Source: Ornithodoros turicata (lineage: Eukaryota > Arthropoda > Arachnida > Ixodida > Argasidae). Taken from it: a DNA stretch of 64,000 nucleotides. This document shows positions 30,587 through 42,257 of the stretch, piece by piece. The stretch is from positions 2,886,447 to 2,950,446 of the forward strand of contig NW_026999318.1 in assembly GCF_037126465.1 (NCBI RefSeq), given 5' to 3'. Below the pieces are notes generated by a model. The model was not told the origin of the DNA. It made no database searches and worked only from the letters and a program-made list of their open reading frames with translations. A program made the position numbers and the translations under genes. The stretch's first letter is position 1, and each line of letters opens with the position of its first letter.

Positions 30587-31116
30587 AGGCAATGAACATT
30601 TCAACGAAGAGCTGTCTGCATATGGGGTATAGGTGAGCTAGTCAGCCAGCGAATTTGGGCTCTCGCGAGTTAACGTACTTGAAGGCAATCATCGGTACAA
30701 CGGAGAGCTGTCTGCACATAGAGTATAGGTGGCTAGGTAGTTAGCAGATTAGCGTTCTCGAAGGTAATCAACAGTAGGTTGTCTGCACATAGCTTGTAAG
30801 TGAGTAAGGTAGCTAGCGTATTAGCGTTCCTCAAGGCAATGAACAGCAGAACGAAGGGCTGTCTGCACATATCGTTTAGGTGAGCTATAGGTAGCTAGCG
30901 AATCCGCGTTCTCGAGTGCAATGGACAGTACGTCGAAGAGCTGTTTGCACATAGCGTATAAGTGAGCCCGGTAGCTAGCAGTTAACAGTACAATGAAGAG
31001 CTCTCTGCACAGATCGTGCAAGTGAGTAAGGTAGCTACTGAATTAGCGTTCTCGAAGGCAATGAACAGTACAACGAAGAGCTGTCTGCACATAGCGTATA
31101 GGCGAGCTACGTAGCA
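30587..31116. repeat. Degenerate minisatellite, unit about 75-90 bp, 7 copies
   Basis: Each unit contains GAAGAGCTGTCTGCACATAG, then a GTGAGCTA/GTAGCTAGCG block and TTAGCGTTCTCGAAGGCAAT. Units start near 30587, 30683, 30761, 30832, 30916, 30980 and 31056. Divergence is much greater than in the 203-bp satellite. Confidence 0.85.
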
Positions 31117-33385
31117 GCACTTATTTCGCCGTACGTACCTAGCTTTCTTAACTGGCAAAACAGGAAATATAGAATATATCCTACGTAAACGTATGTGCGT
31201 GAGCACTTTTCAAGACCTCAGTATGACTATATGATGGCATATTGCAATGACCGATGAAGAATACCCGAGTCTACATGCATGAACGATCGAAGTTTCAATA
31301 AGGATTGCGGATGTTATTTGTAGAACATTTTCTCGACATTATACGTGTTTATACAATTCCAAGCTGCGCAGAAGCTTCTGGATCAGCTTTCGCGGCATCA
31401 TAATATCTCTACATATCTTGCGCATAGCTAGACGTCTTGCTTCACATTTTTTCATATTCTTGGAAGATTTTTGTGCGTAAAGTTCGTGCTCCTCTACTTA
31501 TGGCGTAGAAAAGATCTCTACAAAAGGAAGGTACATGAGACAGTGTAGACGAGACAAAAAAAAAAAAAAAGCAGCATGTGATATACACAACGGAAGAGTT
31601 TTCTCCGTTGTCGCTCGCTGCCTTGGATACCGTCCTCTCGCAGTCATGCATCTGCGTCTCATTGTACCGTTCAACCTTATATGCTACCTTGTGGATCATG
31701 TGCTTGTGCCTGGTAATGTGCGATCGGGCGCATCAAAAAATATGCATATTAATTCAGCCCTAGTGACGATTCTAACGATTTTTGATGTAGCAAACCCATT
31801 TATCCTATTTCGTTTCCACATGCACATGTGCTCATCTACGTCTCAACCCTTGGGGCCACTCAGCGACAAACCTGTGGTTGTGGTCGTAGGAGATTCCACT
31901 GCTAGTGCCAGGTAACTGCAAAATACATATAGTCTTCTTAGATTAGTAGTCCGGCAAAGAAGTTCCACTTTGGCCTGTCGCCGCACAGTAAATCTCCCTG
32001 ACAAAAATAAGTTTAGCCAGTCTATTGACATCCTTTGGACGTCCTATTTCCTGAATAGGTTTCCTTTGGACTATGACTTTATAGCCTGTCTGTTTCAAGT
32101 CTTTAAACATTTTTTGCACTTTCGTGTGACCTTCCTTTGGCCTGTCAACGGGAAATCGGCACCAACAGTCTATAGACAACCTGCTATAAAAAAGGAATGG
32201 ATATCTGCCATTGCCTGACTATTTGGCTTTCTATAGACTGACAATAGACTGGTCACTGGACCTTTCTACCATCATCATATGCACACTATTCGGATTCATG
32301 AACTGTGATGTGTTGAATCTGAACCTGGAATTCTGCTGAATTCTCGTTATGTGAAAGTGTATTGATGTTTCTTTACCTGTGTTGACTGTTGAGTCCCAAT
32401 ACGTGGCCATCATTGCCACACGTCTAGGATCAAGATAGCCATGATACCCAAGATAGCACATGTGTTTGCAACTGCTTCCGGTTTGATACATTCAGGTAGG
32501 GCCATTGGCACCATCTGAACTTCCGCCCCTTCTCTCACACATAATTGCTTTGTCTCTGGCCACATCCAGCCCATCAACGCCCTGCCCTCAAAGCTCTCTT
32601 TCTGGATAACATATAGGGCTGCGATCCTTTACTGGGAAGGGGCTCATTGTTTAATTCCCAGCATAACCACCAGCAGTGGCATAGAGTATCGGCCCCGGCG
32701 TGAACCCCCTCCCCCCAATCCATCATCTGCTAATAAAGTTTGACAGGGGAGGGAGTCAGGGATTTATCTGACACCTTTGGTCTTCTTTCTTATTTCTTCT
32801 TTTTCTTTCTTTCTTTTCCTTCTTCTTCTTCTTTTTTTTTGTAGGCGTACATGTAAAGACGCATTCCCATCACCGTTAGAGACGTTTTCCGCCCAACTAC
32901 ACTTACCCCCTACACACACCCCTACACACCCCACTTACCCCTACACACACCCCCTACAAATTGCATGTCATGTATGATCCATCCGCGGTACACCAATATA
33001 CGCTGGTCACGTGCACGGTGTTGCCTGGCCAACGAGGTGTGCTTGTGACGTATTGCGCTGTCGTTTAGGTTGCACATTGGAGCCACGGCTGGAACTTTGC
33101 CGCGTTCAATTAACGTGCTGCTTGTTATAGAAGCAAGAACGTTGAACCACATGACTCGGTATGCTGCCGCGGGAGCTGCTAGCATTTCTCTAGGCATCTG
33201 ACTCCGTCACTAGGATCCGCCAGTGTGCCGCATGTTGATGGGGATCCTCGTTCCGGTTTCGTTTCTGGTACTTACAACAAAAACTGTCACTTTCGAATGA
33301 AAACGCGATTTATGTGAAAGGCATACGTCGTTTTCGTCCTGAACCACCAGGAAATACCAACACTTGACAGCCTCTTACACGTGCA
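31117..33385. other. Unassigned
   Basis: CTTTGG(A/C)C recurs three times around 32033-32142. T/C-rich low complexity lies at 32777-32842 and ACACACCCC-type repeats at 32905-32956. No supported gene. Confidence 0.4.
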
Positions 33386-33706
33386 ATGTCTTCATACGCA
33401 ATGCAATTAGCGAATACTGCCGAGAGGCAAGCCCACGACACGGTTCGTTCAACTGGGGTTAGACTAGCAAAATATCTCGGCGCAAGGAGACCTCTACCCG
33501 AGAAACGTCATCATGACGTTTGTATACACAGACTGAGACCAAAACAAATCGGAAGTGGAGGGCTGGGTTCCACCAATGGGCACTTGTTCGCTGCCTATAC
33601 TATTGAAAGAAAAGTAGAAACGAAGAATCGCGTACCTTTCAGGTACCGTCGTGATCCTCTCAAGGCAGTGGCTTTCGCGGGCGACCTTGTTTGCCCCCAG
33701 CTTTGA
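33386..33706 (+). CDS. Unrecognised 106-codon ORF
   Basis: Reads MSSYAMQLANTAERQAHDTV and is fairly basic, ending LVCPQL. No family recognised and no splice structure needed. Confidence 0.2.
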   Translation: MSSYAMQLANTAERQAHDTVRSTGVRLAKYLGARRPLPEKRHHDVCIHRLRPKQIGSGGLGSTNGHLFAAYTIERKVETKNRVPFRYRRDPLKAVAFAGDLVCPQL

Positions 33707-35030
33707 GCGTAGGTCAACTTTACCACATTGGTGGCTTTTCGAACACTGACGTCATTTCTTTACACCCCAAGCGAGGTCTATTTGCCAGAAAACACTCGAC
33801 CCTGAAAGGCGTGCTCAATAGAATACTCTCCTTCTAAGGGTGCTTATAAGAGTGCTCTGTGAGGAATACACTTAATTAAGGATGTTCCAAAAAGTCTCGC
33901 ATTTCATGTTATAAAGAAGGGGTGCCATGGGACAAGCATGTGGTTAAAAAAAGCTGTAAAATGATGTACTGCGCGCCGCGCAAATGAACGAATAATACAT
34001 GAGCCACACAGACAGGAAAATGACATTATCGTCTAAGGACATTCGGGTCTCGAATGCCATTATTTACGAATCTCATTCCACACGCCATTTTCTATAGAGA
34101 GTCATGATATCGATGCCGCACGCTCACTGTAAGTGAAATACTATAAAATTATCCTACTTTAAGCAGTAAACGTATACTTAAACTTGGTGAAAATGCGCGT
34201 AACATGGTTGAATACAGTAATATCAAGTGGGTGTTTATATGAAGCAGTTGCAATGTATTTGGATAACACGGTCAGTAACGTAAGTATTTGCCACATCTTC
34301 GAACCGATGCCGAATCCGAAACAAGCATTATGGCGTCGCCTCAAGTTATTTCGCTGTTGACGATGAAAACTTCTAACTCGTTGGGACTTCTTTCGTCGAA
34401 AGTTGTTTGAGAAAGCTAATATTTATATCCACCACACTGCGTCGTCAGTGGGAAGTATATTTCGCAAACGATGGGGGAGAGTGTAGGGATTTCATGGGCG
34501 AATGAGGTGTGGCCATTAAAATTATGTGTGTGACACGGCACAAATGACATCAGCTCTAAACTCATTAAGCGTTTAAACTCCCTTTATATATATATGGGGG
34601 GGGGGGGGGTAGATACACACTGTGACTGGAGCCCGCAAGGTACTGCAATCACTTTCTCTTCGCCGCGCCGCATTAGCCATCAGGGTAGACAAACTATATA
34701 GGCTCCAGAGTCCACATTGTCGCTTGCTTGGATGGTATTTATTCCGGGTTCCAAATACCTTAGTCTAAGGATTGCCCGTCCTTAGACACTGGTGTTTGAA
34801 ACAGTTAGGAAAATTGGAATACTTCGGATATTTTTTAGGATAGTGTTTTCATACCCCTGTTACACCGACAGCCTTCAAAGCCAATTCAAACCAAACTGCT
34901 TTGAGAAACGCGTGTAGCGCGCCACACGGATAATGTGGCAACTCCTAAAAGGACATCGAATCCAGTGATGCACGATCAAGGCGATAGAGGCTTGCTGACC
35001 CAGTGTTTCCGCATCTACAGATCTACGGAC
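33707..35030. other. Unassigned
   Basis: Only a (TA)n/G-tract (34585-34611) stands out. Confidence 0.4.
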
Positions 35031-35045
35031 CCTATGGGCCGGATC

Positions 35046-35180
35046 TATGGGCGCCCTTCTGGGACTGTTCCTCTTCTGGGCTCCCAGAAAAGGAACAGTC
35101 CCAGAAAGGTGCCCATATGAACTGTCTCCGTTCGAAATATCGGCCGTTGTCGTTCTGAGGCAGTTCCCTTCATATCACCA
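35046..35180 (+). repeat. Repeat family C with adjoining palindrome
   Basis: 35046-35112 is a hairpin (GGGACTGTTCCTCTTCTGGG against its inverse, loop near CTCC). It is followed by CCGTTCGAAATATCGGCC, GTTCTGAGGCAGTTCCCTTC and ATATCACCATTGG. Same family as 8403-8506, 41100 and 49970. Confidence 0.75.
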
Positions 35181-35713
35181 TTGGAAGTTCTCCAGCTTGA
35201 TGAGAATACGCACCTTGCGCGTTGCTTGAGTCGAGGTTCGTGGGTGTTATGGCGGTCGTCCACTCGCTTGCGGGGTTCTTCTGGAGTGAATGACGGTTAC
35301 TTGAGGAATCGCGCGGGCATGTCATTGAGGCCTAACGGCTCCTAGAGCAGTGGGGAGCTTATTACCTACACTCACAGGAGACAAGGCTGACAAGGCAGGA
35401 GACAAGGCTCTCATTGATTTCGTCAAACTAAGCAAATTGTTCAATCATCGCTTTAGGACGTCTCCGCGCTGTCGCACTTCTTGAGAAAGAGAGAGAACCT
35501 GTAATTGTAGCGCTCTTAAATGGACCGATAAGAACTGATTAATCCCGTTTCTTCTCTGTTGCTGTAAAGGTGACGATGTCTCCATTACACGAGGAGACAT
35601 TTTAGCAGTGTATCGTGCCTTTTAATCAGAAGTGAAGCCGACTTGTTTAGTGACCTCATATCCGTCCTCACGCCCTTCTCATTGCACTTTTTATACTAGT
35701 TCTGGTTACTCAG

Positions 35714-35895
35714 TCAACGTGGAGACATCTGCCGGCGACATAGCGATACACGTCAATCCACTCTTCGGCCAAGGAGCAACTGCTGTAAACGACCTTGCAG
35801 GACATTTCTGGGGATATGAGCGCACATACCCCCTCCTCCTTGACAATGAGGATCGCTATGGTTTCAAGATCAAGGCGGACGGTTATCATTACCAG
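35714..35895 (+). CDS. Probable galectin carbohydrate-recognition-domain exon
   Basis: A 182-bp exon between TTCTGGTTACTCAG and CAG|GTGCGT. It reads VNVETSAGDIAIHVNPLFGQ, VNDLAGHFWGYER, then DRYGFKIKADGYHYQ, following the order of the galectin CRD (F-x-V-x-L, D-I-A-x-H-x-N-P, N, W-G-x-E-x-R, F-x-x-x-I, F-x-V). Galectins bind beta-galactosides. Here His, both Asn and Trp are kept, but the Arg after HxNP is Leu and the W-E-R spacing is one residue short. The site is thus divergent and sugar binding is uncertain. The exon begins in phase 1 and ends in phase 0. Flanking CRD exons were not found nearby, so the gene may be large or decayed. Confidence 0.6.
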
Positions 35896-36115
35896 GTGCG
35901 TACATGTGTGGGTCTGTTCACTCACGTCACCATTCCGGAGTGGTTTGAAGAAACCGCCGCCACGATCCCAGGTCCCGCGAAGTTTGGTTCCTGTTTTTTT
36001 TTTTTTTTTTTTTTTTGTTGTTGTTGCGCTGGCCATAGACTATATATGGATCTTATCTAAGCTCGCGACGCACCCTGGTGGCTCTCCGACGAAGCATCCT
36101 TGGCGTGCACCAAAA

Positions 36116-36680
36116 CACAATGGCAATGGAATCATGGCATGTGGTAATACCGTGATTAATTGCCCTCTCATTTGAAGGGAAAATGGCAATACGGCAACGG
36201 GCAACACGGTGCTTAATCGGCATTGTATTTAAGAGAAAACTGACAATATAGCACTTAACAACACGATGCTTAATTGCCCTTGCATTTAGGAGAAATGTGG
36301 CAATACGGCAATGGCAACACGCGAAGTGGCAACACGGTGCGTAACTGTCCTTGCATGTGCAAACTTGGAATGTGGGAACTCGCGACACGCTGTTTAACCG
36401 TCCTGGCGTTTAAGAGAAAACTGGCAATGCTGCAACGGCAACACGGTTCTTAATTGCCCTTGCATTTAAGCGAGAACTGGCAATGCGGCAACTGGCAACA
36501 CGATGCGTAGTTGCACTTACATCTATAGGAGAAAAGTGGCAATACGGCAATGGCGACACGGCAAGTCGCAACACGGTGCGTAACTGCCCTTGCATCTAAG
36601 AGAAAACTGGCAATACTGCAATGGCAACACGGTGCGTACCCGCCCCTGCATTTAAGAGAAAACTGACAATATAGTAACTG
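36116..36680. repeat. Minisatellite, unit about 60 bp, 9-10 diverged copies
   Basis: Core GAGAAAACTGGCAATACGGC, AATGGCAACACGGTGCGTAA and CTGCCCTTGCATTTAAGA recur across the stretch with indels. Confidence 0.85.
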
Positions 36681-36951
36681 ACATTACAGTCCATGGGTAC
36701 CGTGGGCCATCAAGTACGGCTGGCATAATACTTCCTGTGCAATGGGGAAGCGTGCATGATTGTTCGCTGAGAGCGTCCCGATGATGTCAAGATGTCCCCA
36801 GTGATGTGCTGCTACCAACAGAGAGCTGCATTTCGGAGCGCGCTCGACAGATGGCATCGTGACGCTAGTGTGCCGCGGAAACAAGATGGCGTTCCTACTC
36901 GCCCTTGGAACTCGATGACGCTATACTATGGTACTTGTAATCAGAAGCGTA

Positions 36952-37540
36952 CGAGCTATGATCCAAAATTTTCGGGATTAGCGAACATTAGTTGAACACA
37001 ACTTGTAGTGGCGCAACGCAAAGGTAGGTGGCAGCACTATCGCTTACATCGAGAGTCAACCTGGTAATTTACACACTTCTCGGCAGACGCGTTCACACGA
37101 TGTGGTTGTCAAAACTGAACAACGCATTTTGTCCGTCCCGACTTTGCGAGGGAAGAACTGGCTGCTGCACCGCGACAGCGCGCCGTCTCACACGTCATTG
37201 TTCACCAGGAGCTTCTTGACCAGGAACAATACGTCTGTTGTCGATAACCAACCATACTCGCCAGACTTGGTTCCCTGTGACTCTTCCGTATCACCCAGAC
37301 TTCAAAAGTGGAAGAAGAAAGGCCACCGTTTCGACATGACTGAGTTGGTTCAAGCTCAAACGCGGGCAGCGGTCGACACCTTCACCGACCACGTCTGCCA
37401 GGACACTACGAAAAATGGTAGACACTATGGGACCGGTGCATACGTGCTGAAGGGGCACCAAGGTGGTGGCCACCAACAGGCAGAATCTAGGATTTTGCAG
37501 AATTGACGGTGCCAGTCCCAAAATTTTGGATCAGAACTCG
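36952..37540 (+). mobile_element. Mariner-like element, internally deleted (589 bp)
   Basis: TA dinucleotides at 36950-36951 and 37541-37542 bracket inverted ends CGAGCTATGATCCAAAATTT and, inverted, CGAGTTCTGATCCAAAATTT. Full mariners are about 1.3 kb, so the N-terminal half of the transposase is lost. Confidence 0.8.
37102..37490 (+). pseudogene. Mariner transposase C-terminal remnant
   Basis: LLHRDSAPSHTSLFTRSFL, then YSPDLVPCD: the second and third acidic residues of a D,D34D catalytic triad. The tail GHRFDMTELVQAQTRAAVDT matches the C-terminal helices, and a shifted frame contains HYEKW (stop) TLWDRCIRAEG, the usual mariner ending. The first catalytic Asp and the DNA-binding domain are gone. 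Confidence 0.85.
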
Positions 37541-37549
37541 TATTTAGCC

Positions 37550-37790
37550 GGTGATGGTAACAGGACTCGCCGTCCTCGTGCTCATATAGGCGGGAAACCG
37601 CACGACGGACGCCCCGGGGAACGTGCGTGCTGGGACGACATTTAAGGTAACTGTGCCGACATGTCTGAAGCCCCCCCTCACACCCACCCACAGTCTGAAA
37701 AAAACCCAGGAAAACTCCAGACAGCATAGCTGGCACCTGGATTCGAATCAGTGTACCACGCAGCGGCTTAGTCGGTCTATGTGTGCTTGT
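37550..37790 (-). repeat. tRNA-derived SINE (family S2), diverged copy
   Basis: Minus strand: B-box-like GATTCGAATCCAGGTGCCAG, then CTGTCTGGAGTTTTCCTGGG, GTCGGCACAGTTACC and a tail. Same family as 39680-39891, 51325-51430 and 60335-60578. Similar SINEs are known in hard ticks (for example Ruka), but identity was not tested. Confidence 0.7.
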
Positions 37791-38699
37791 TCTGTCCTGT
37801 GACTGGGCAAACATTAAGTATCGTGGCTTCCCCAAGCTCTACCCTCTCCACTGCACAGAGACAAACTGCAGTATCCCTTTATGCACAGTAGAGCGCTGAA
37901 GCTAAAGGAGTTGCATGTTTGGACATTGGAAGCTCTATGAGTGAGAAGTGCTCAACGGCCCATTTAATGTCCTTCTATGCACTACGTAGCTCTTGGGTAG
38001 CGCTCAGCCCTTGTTTCGTTTGGTAGGTGTTGCGCTCTCGAACACTCCCGTAATTTGTCTTTGTCCTTCGTCTTTTTTGCATGTGTACATCAACTCGAAT
38101 CATTTGACCACCTTCGAGAGCCGCACGCATTGTTCAGCCGTAACGAAGCTCACTGTCTATGGAGACGCAACGCTGCGCAGAGTGACCCAATACACGAAGA
38201 ATTCTGAGCCAACGCTATATTGATCCAAAGAACTGCATAAAATCCTTGCGTTTGCTCACACCAGTGTGTTACAATTTTGTTAGTTATTCTTGCTGAGCGC
38301 TTGCTTCATTCATATATGGATGCTATGACGCACAGTGCCAGCTAAAATGGCGAGGCAGTACCTGTGAAATTGTGTTTTGGTTCGCTGATCGGTTCAGCCA
38401 ACCGAAACACAATTTTAACAGGTGCTGAAAAACGAATCATGAATCTGGAAATTCTTTGTATTTGTGTCGCAGGTGAAACCATGCAAAAATTACATTCCTC
38501 GAGCCATCTCCTTTTCCCCAAATCGCTATGGTAGCAGGCGGGGTGCAGGCTGTTTGGGTAGGTTGGAACGTCGTTGATGTGCCGAGTTATCATCACCAGC
38601 TTAGCGTAAAGGGTCACGCTATCACTGGTTAGCGCACACCAATATAGGTGGCGGATTATGCTTTTCATCACCGTCGATGAACTTGGTGCTTGAGATCAA
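37791..38699. other. Unassigned
   Basis: A short inverted pair, GAAATTGTGTTTTGGTTC and its inverse, lies near 38365-38412; nothing else recognised. Confidence 0.35.
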
Positions 38700-38850
38700 G
38701 AGGGTGAACTAAGACACAGTCAAGCTTGCTGAAAAGTCGTCAAGAAAAATAATATCGGAAGAATGAAGCAGGAAGTCAGAGTAACTATTCTTACGTGGGC
38801 AGAGCCTGCCCTTGCTGAGACTAAAAGTGCAGTTAAAACATTCACCTAAA
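38700..38850 (-). repeat. Retroelement end family D, copy 1
   Basis: The minus strand matches 42080-42230 in order: TGTTTTAACTGC, AAGGGCAGGCTCTGCCC, AGTTACTCTGACTT, CTTCATTCTTCCGATATTAT and TTTCTTGACGAC. Confidence 0.65.
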
Positions 38851-38879
38851 GTGATAGAAAATTGTAACTGGCCATGTTC

Positions 38880-40262
38880 TCGCAGGATTACTGTGGAACT
38901 TTCGGCAGTTTCCTCCTGGAAGCCTTTCGTCACAATTTACAAAGGTTTTGGACAATTTTTAATGAAGGAAAATTTATTTTTTTCCAATTGAATTTCGAAA
39001 ACCGCCAAGCGAACGTCACTCTTTTTGACAGATATATGGAAACCCAACAACAACTATGCATAGTATAGCAACCGAAATAGCTGAAAAAAAATTACCAAAA
39101 AGACCGCTTACTTAACCCCGCCTGCTTGATTGCCGCAAAGAAGGGCGCACGGAAGGTGCGGAGAGAGGAGGAAGTGTTCCCACCTCTTGGTTTACGTTAC
39201 CCCGCTTTGACCTTGATACTGGTGACATAGCTCGGCGTTTCGGGCCTTCGAAACTCACAATCACAATCGTATGATAAGATAGTGTTGTTATCTAGCTTGT
39301 AGGACTCTAACGTGAAGTTAATGTCTGTCCAAAGGGTAGTTCCCCCATAAGTAGCTCTCTTGCTTGATGAAAATACACATGATAAGGCGTGAATTCGGGT
39401 CCTTCTACGAATTCACGTGAGGGTCGACATGCCCTATCGGTGATCGATTATGTCGTATATTAGCGTTCTCACCAGATAACATCGCATTTGTTCTGTTTAT
39501 CAGTGCGATATTATCCGGTGAGTGCACTAATTTGCGACAAAATCGAAGCTCGCCGATACGGCATGTCGGCCCTCACCGTCACGTGAGGTCATACCAGGGT
39601 CCGAACTCACGCTTTATCCGACGATTGCGATCGTGAGTTTCGAAGGCCCGAAACGCCGAGTTATGGCTGGTGACAACCGGTGGTGGTGGTGGTGATGGGT
39701 GAAAGGGCTTGCCGTTGTCGGCCTCACGTATGTGGGCAACGTGACGACTGACGCCCTGGGGAAATGTGCGTCCTGGGCCGTCTTCTAGGGAAACTGTGCC
39801 GACATATGTCTGAAAGCGTCTGAGGAAAATCCAGGAAAAACCCCAGACAGCACAGCCGGCACCGGGATTCGAACCCGGGTACCTCCCGGGTCTGGTGACA
39901 ACCGCCTTATTACAAAGAAAGCAACCGTCTTATCAGAAAGAAGGCGGGGTCACTTCCTCCTCTAGACGCACATTTCGTGCGCACTTTGCGAAAATCAAGC
40001 TGGCGGGGCTAAAGCGTCATTTCTATGTTGTTGTTTTTTTTCAGTAATTCTCTTGCGATACTGTGCGTAATTTTTGTTGTGTCTGCGGTTATCCGTGGAG
40101 ATTTCATATTTCTGTAAAAAAAAAAAGTGAGATTCGCTTTGCAATTTTCAACGTCAAAGTCCATTGTCCAAAGCCTTCCCGAATGGTGGCTGAAGTTTCC
40201 AGAAGGTACTTTCCGAAAGTCCCACAATCCTCTGGCCAGTACGCCGCCAGTTTGAATTTTTT
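38880..40262. mobile_element. Large imperfect palindrome / fold-back element (about 1.4 kb)
   Basis: 38890-39210 pairs with the reverse complement of 39905-40220. Inner arms GGCGTTTCGGGCCTTCGAAA (39231) and its inverse (39640-39659), and CTCACCAGATAACATCGCA (39459) with TGCGATATTATCCGGTGAG (39503-39521), close the palindrome at about 39490. No coding potential. A SINE interrupts the right arm. Confidence 0.8.
39680..39891 (-). repeat. tRNA-derived SINE (family S2) with 13-bp TSD
   Basis: CTGGTGACAACCG at 39667-39679 and 39892-39904 flanks it exactly. The minus strand starts with box-B-like GGTTCGAATCCCGGTGCCGG, followed by CTGTCTGGGGTTTTTCCTGG, and ends in a (ACC)n-type tail at 39680-39692. 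Confidence 0.9.
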
Positions 40263-41099
40263 ATCACTTTAGGTGAAACACACTGTATGATGAGTGGGAT
40301 ATTGGTCAGAGAAAGAACCACAGAATACAGAGCAGCAAAGAGAGGATGAAATCATAAAGAACAAATCAAAAGGGTATACATTGGGTAGATATCCAACGCC
40401 AAGACCGTTCAAATAAAGCTACACCACTTTTTCGGCTTGAACTTGTCCGTTCCGCTTGTCCCTTGAGAAAGGAGAAAAAGAAGAAAACGGTTATATACAA
40501 CGTGCTTACAGCTAATGGTAATGTGTCTGGCGTGTAAAATATTACTCGTGCATTCAAAAGTTGGATATTGGCATGTTATAAAAACAATGCACACACACCA
40601 AGGGTAGCGACCTGCCCAAAGATGTGTCTTTGAAAGAAAGAAAGAGGTCTGGAAAGTGTGAGAGGGGCCCAGACATCTTTCCTCCTATTATTCTATCCCC
40701 TTTATCATCTATGGACACTATTATGTTTTGCATGACCAATACTTTTTACACACTTTAGTGCATTTCGCAACTGTGAATTACAAGCATATGCGTTTCAAAA
40801 AAAAAAAAAAAAGCCTTGCTTGCTCTGAAAATTTCTCTACGTCACCACTGATCTCCTTACCTTTCTGAATGCTCGCCCATCCCTACCTGCCCGTTTTGTC
40901 CCCTTGTTCGTGAACCTCCCATTTCTGTAACTGGTCTGGAGCAAAAATGACTTGATTCGCATAATCGCCTCCAAACTCTAACAAAGCGGCCATTCACTTC
41001 GGCCGTAAAAGCCTGGGCGGACCCTTTCTTCCCCCAAGCTGTTGATCCACAATTCGCCATGAACCTCTAACACGTCACACCTAGCCTTTTAAATGCCAG
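40263..41099. other. Unassigned
   Basis: A-run at 40798-40813. No recognised gene or repeat. Confidence 0.4.
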
Positions 41100-41195
41100 T
41101 GATGAAGACGGTGCTCAGAAGAGGAACAGTCTGTGTTCGAAATATCGGGGACCGTCGTCCTGAGGCACTTCTACCTGGCAGTTCGTTCATATGGA
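41100..41195 (+). repeat. Repeat family C copy
   Basis: AGAAGAGGAACAGTCTGTGT, then GTTCGAAATATCGGGGACC, GTCGTCCTGAGGCACTT and TTCGTTCATATGG, matching 35119-35180 and 49975-50040. Confidence 0.75.
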
Positions 41196-42079
41196 ATTAC
41201 CCAGACTATTCATACAAATACAGAAAAAAGATGTGCATCCTGCCCTCGATAATATGACCTGCTCATGGGTTTCCAATGACGCTTGTCAAAGCTGATCAAC
41301 GGATTTCAGGATGAATCATGGTGCTCTTTGTGGCCGTGGCCAATATACCTGACAGGTCAGTGTCCTTGGTTATATGCCAGTTGGGATCTGGTCTAGCGGG
41401 CAGAGTTATAACAGCGAGAACTAGGAAGCGAGCATTCGTCTGATCCGATAGATGACCTGAAATAATCAGTTTCAAAATCAAGGCGTCGAAAAATCCAATC
41501 CAAATTAAGTTTGAATCATGAAAATGTGCGTCGTGTCAAGTTCCTAAGTGCAGAGTCTCTCAGAGAGTGACCCGTCGCTACAATACGTTCCCCTCTTTCC
41601 ATGCACAGTAGCTGAAAGTTCAACGCTGTTCTTTTTTTTTTCCTGTCTTCAACCTACTTGCTCTTCTGGTCAGACCCATATAGGTTTGGACCAGCATCTT
41701 GTTTTAAGCCCCCGCTCAAGTTCAAGACCATGTCAACAATAAAAGTAATGACAGAAAAATTCGCGCTCTAATAGTCACTGATTCGATTATAATGATGATG
41801 TTTCTGGGTTTCCTGGCGTACGAGCGACGGAAGACATAATGCGCCATGACAGTGTCACTGATTCGAGTTACGAGTGATAAAGTATGGACCTTTGAGAGGA
41901 CCTTTTCTCCGGGGGCCTTTTTTCCGGTTCCTGTTCCTTCAAACGGTCCTGGCGTCAGATATCTCTGCAATGTATAGTATATTCCCTTCTGTTTTGTTCT
42001 TTGTGATTTCATCCTTCCTTTGCTTCTCTCTTGTTCTGTGGCTCCTCCTCTCACCTAAATCCCACTCCTTCTATAAGCA
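41196..42079. other. Unassigned
   Basis: Around 41790-41860, GATGATGTTTCTGGGTTTCC...AATGCGCCATGACAGTG looks like a LINE/SINE terminus, but no second copy lies in the window. Confidence 0.3.
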
Positions 42080-42230
42080 ATGTTTTAACTGCTCTTTTTG
42101 TCTGAAGAAGGGCACGCTCTGCACGAAAGCTTGCGCAAAAATAATTACTCTGACTTGGTTCGTGCTTCATTCTTTCGCTATTATTTGTCTTGACAACCTC
42201 GTGTTTCTTAGGTTGTGATGCTACGGCGAT
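42080..42230 (+). repeat. Retroelement end family D, copy 2, with hammerhead-like core
   Basis: CTGAAGA at 42102-42108, stem GGGCAC/GCAC and GAAA at 42125-42128. Same layout as the PLE ends at 24591 and 29519. The inverted homologue at 38700-38850 has lost part of the core. Confidence 0.55.
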
Positions 42231-42257
42231 CTTTTTCTTGATACCTACACAACACAC

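Noticed and set aside
35996..36020. Poly-Phe/poly-Cys tail of the galectin frame
   Set aside because: It is read-through of a T-run and (TTG)n after the exon's donor site, not protein.
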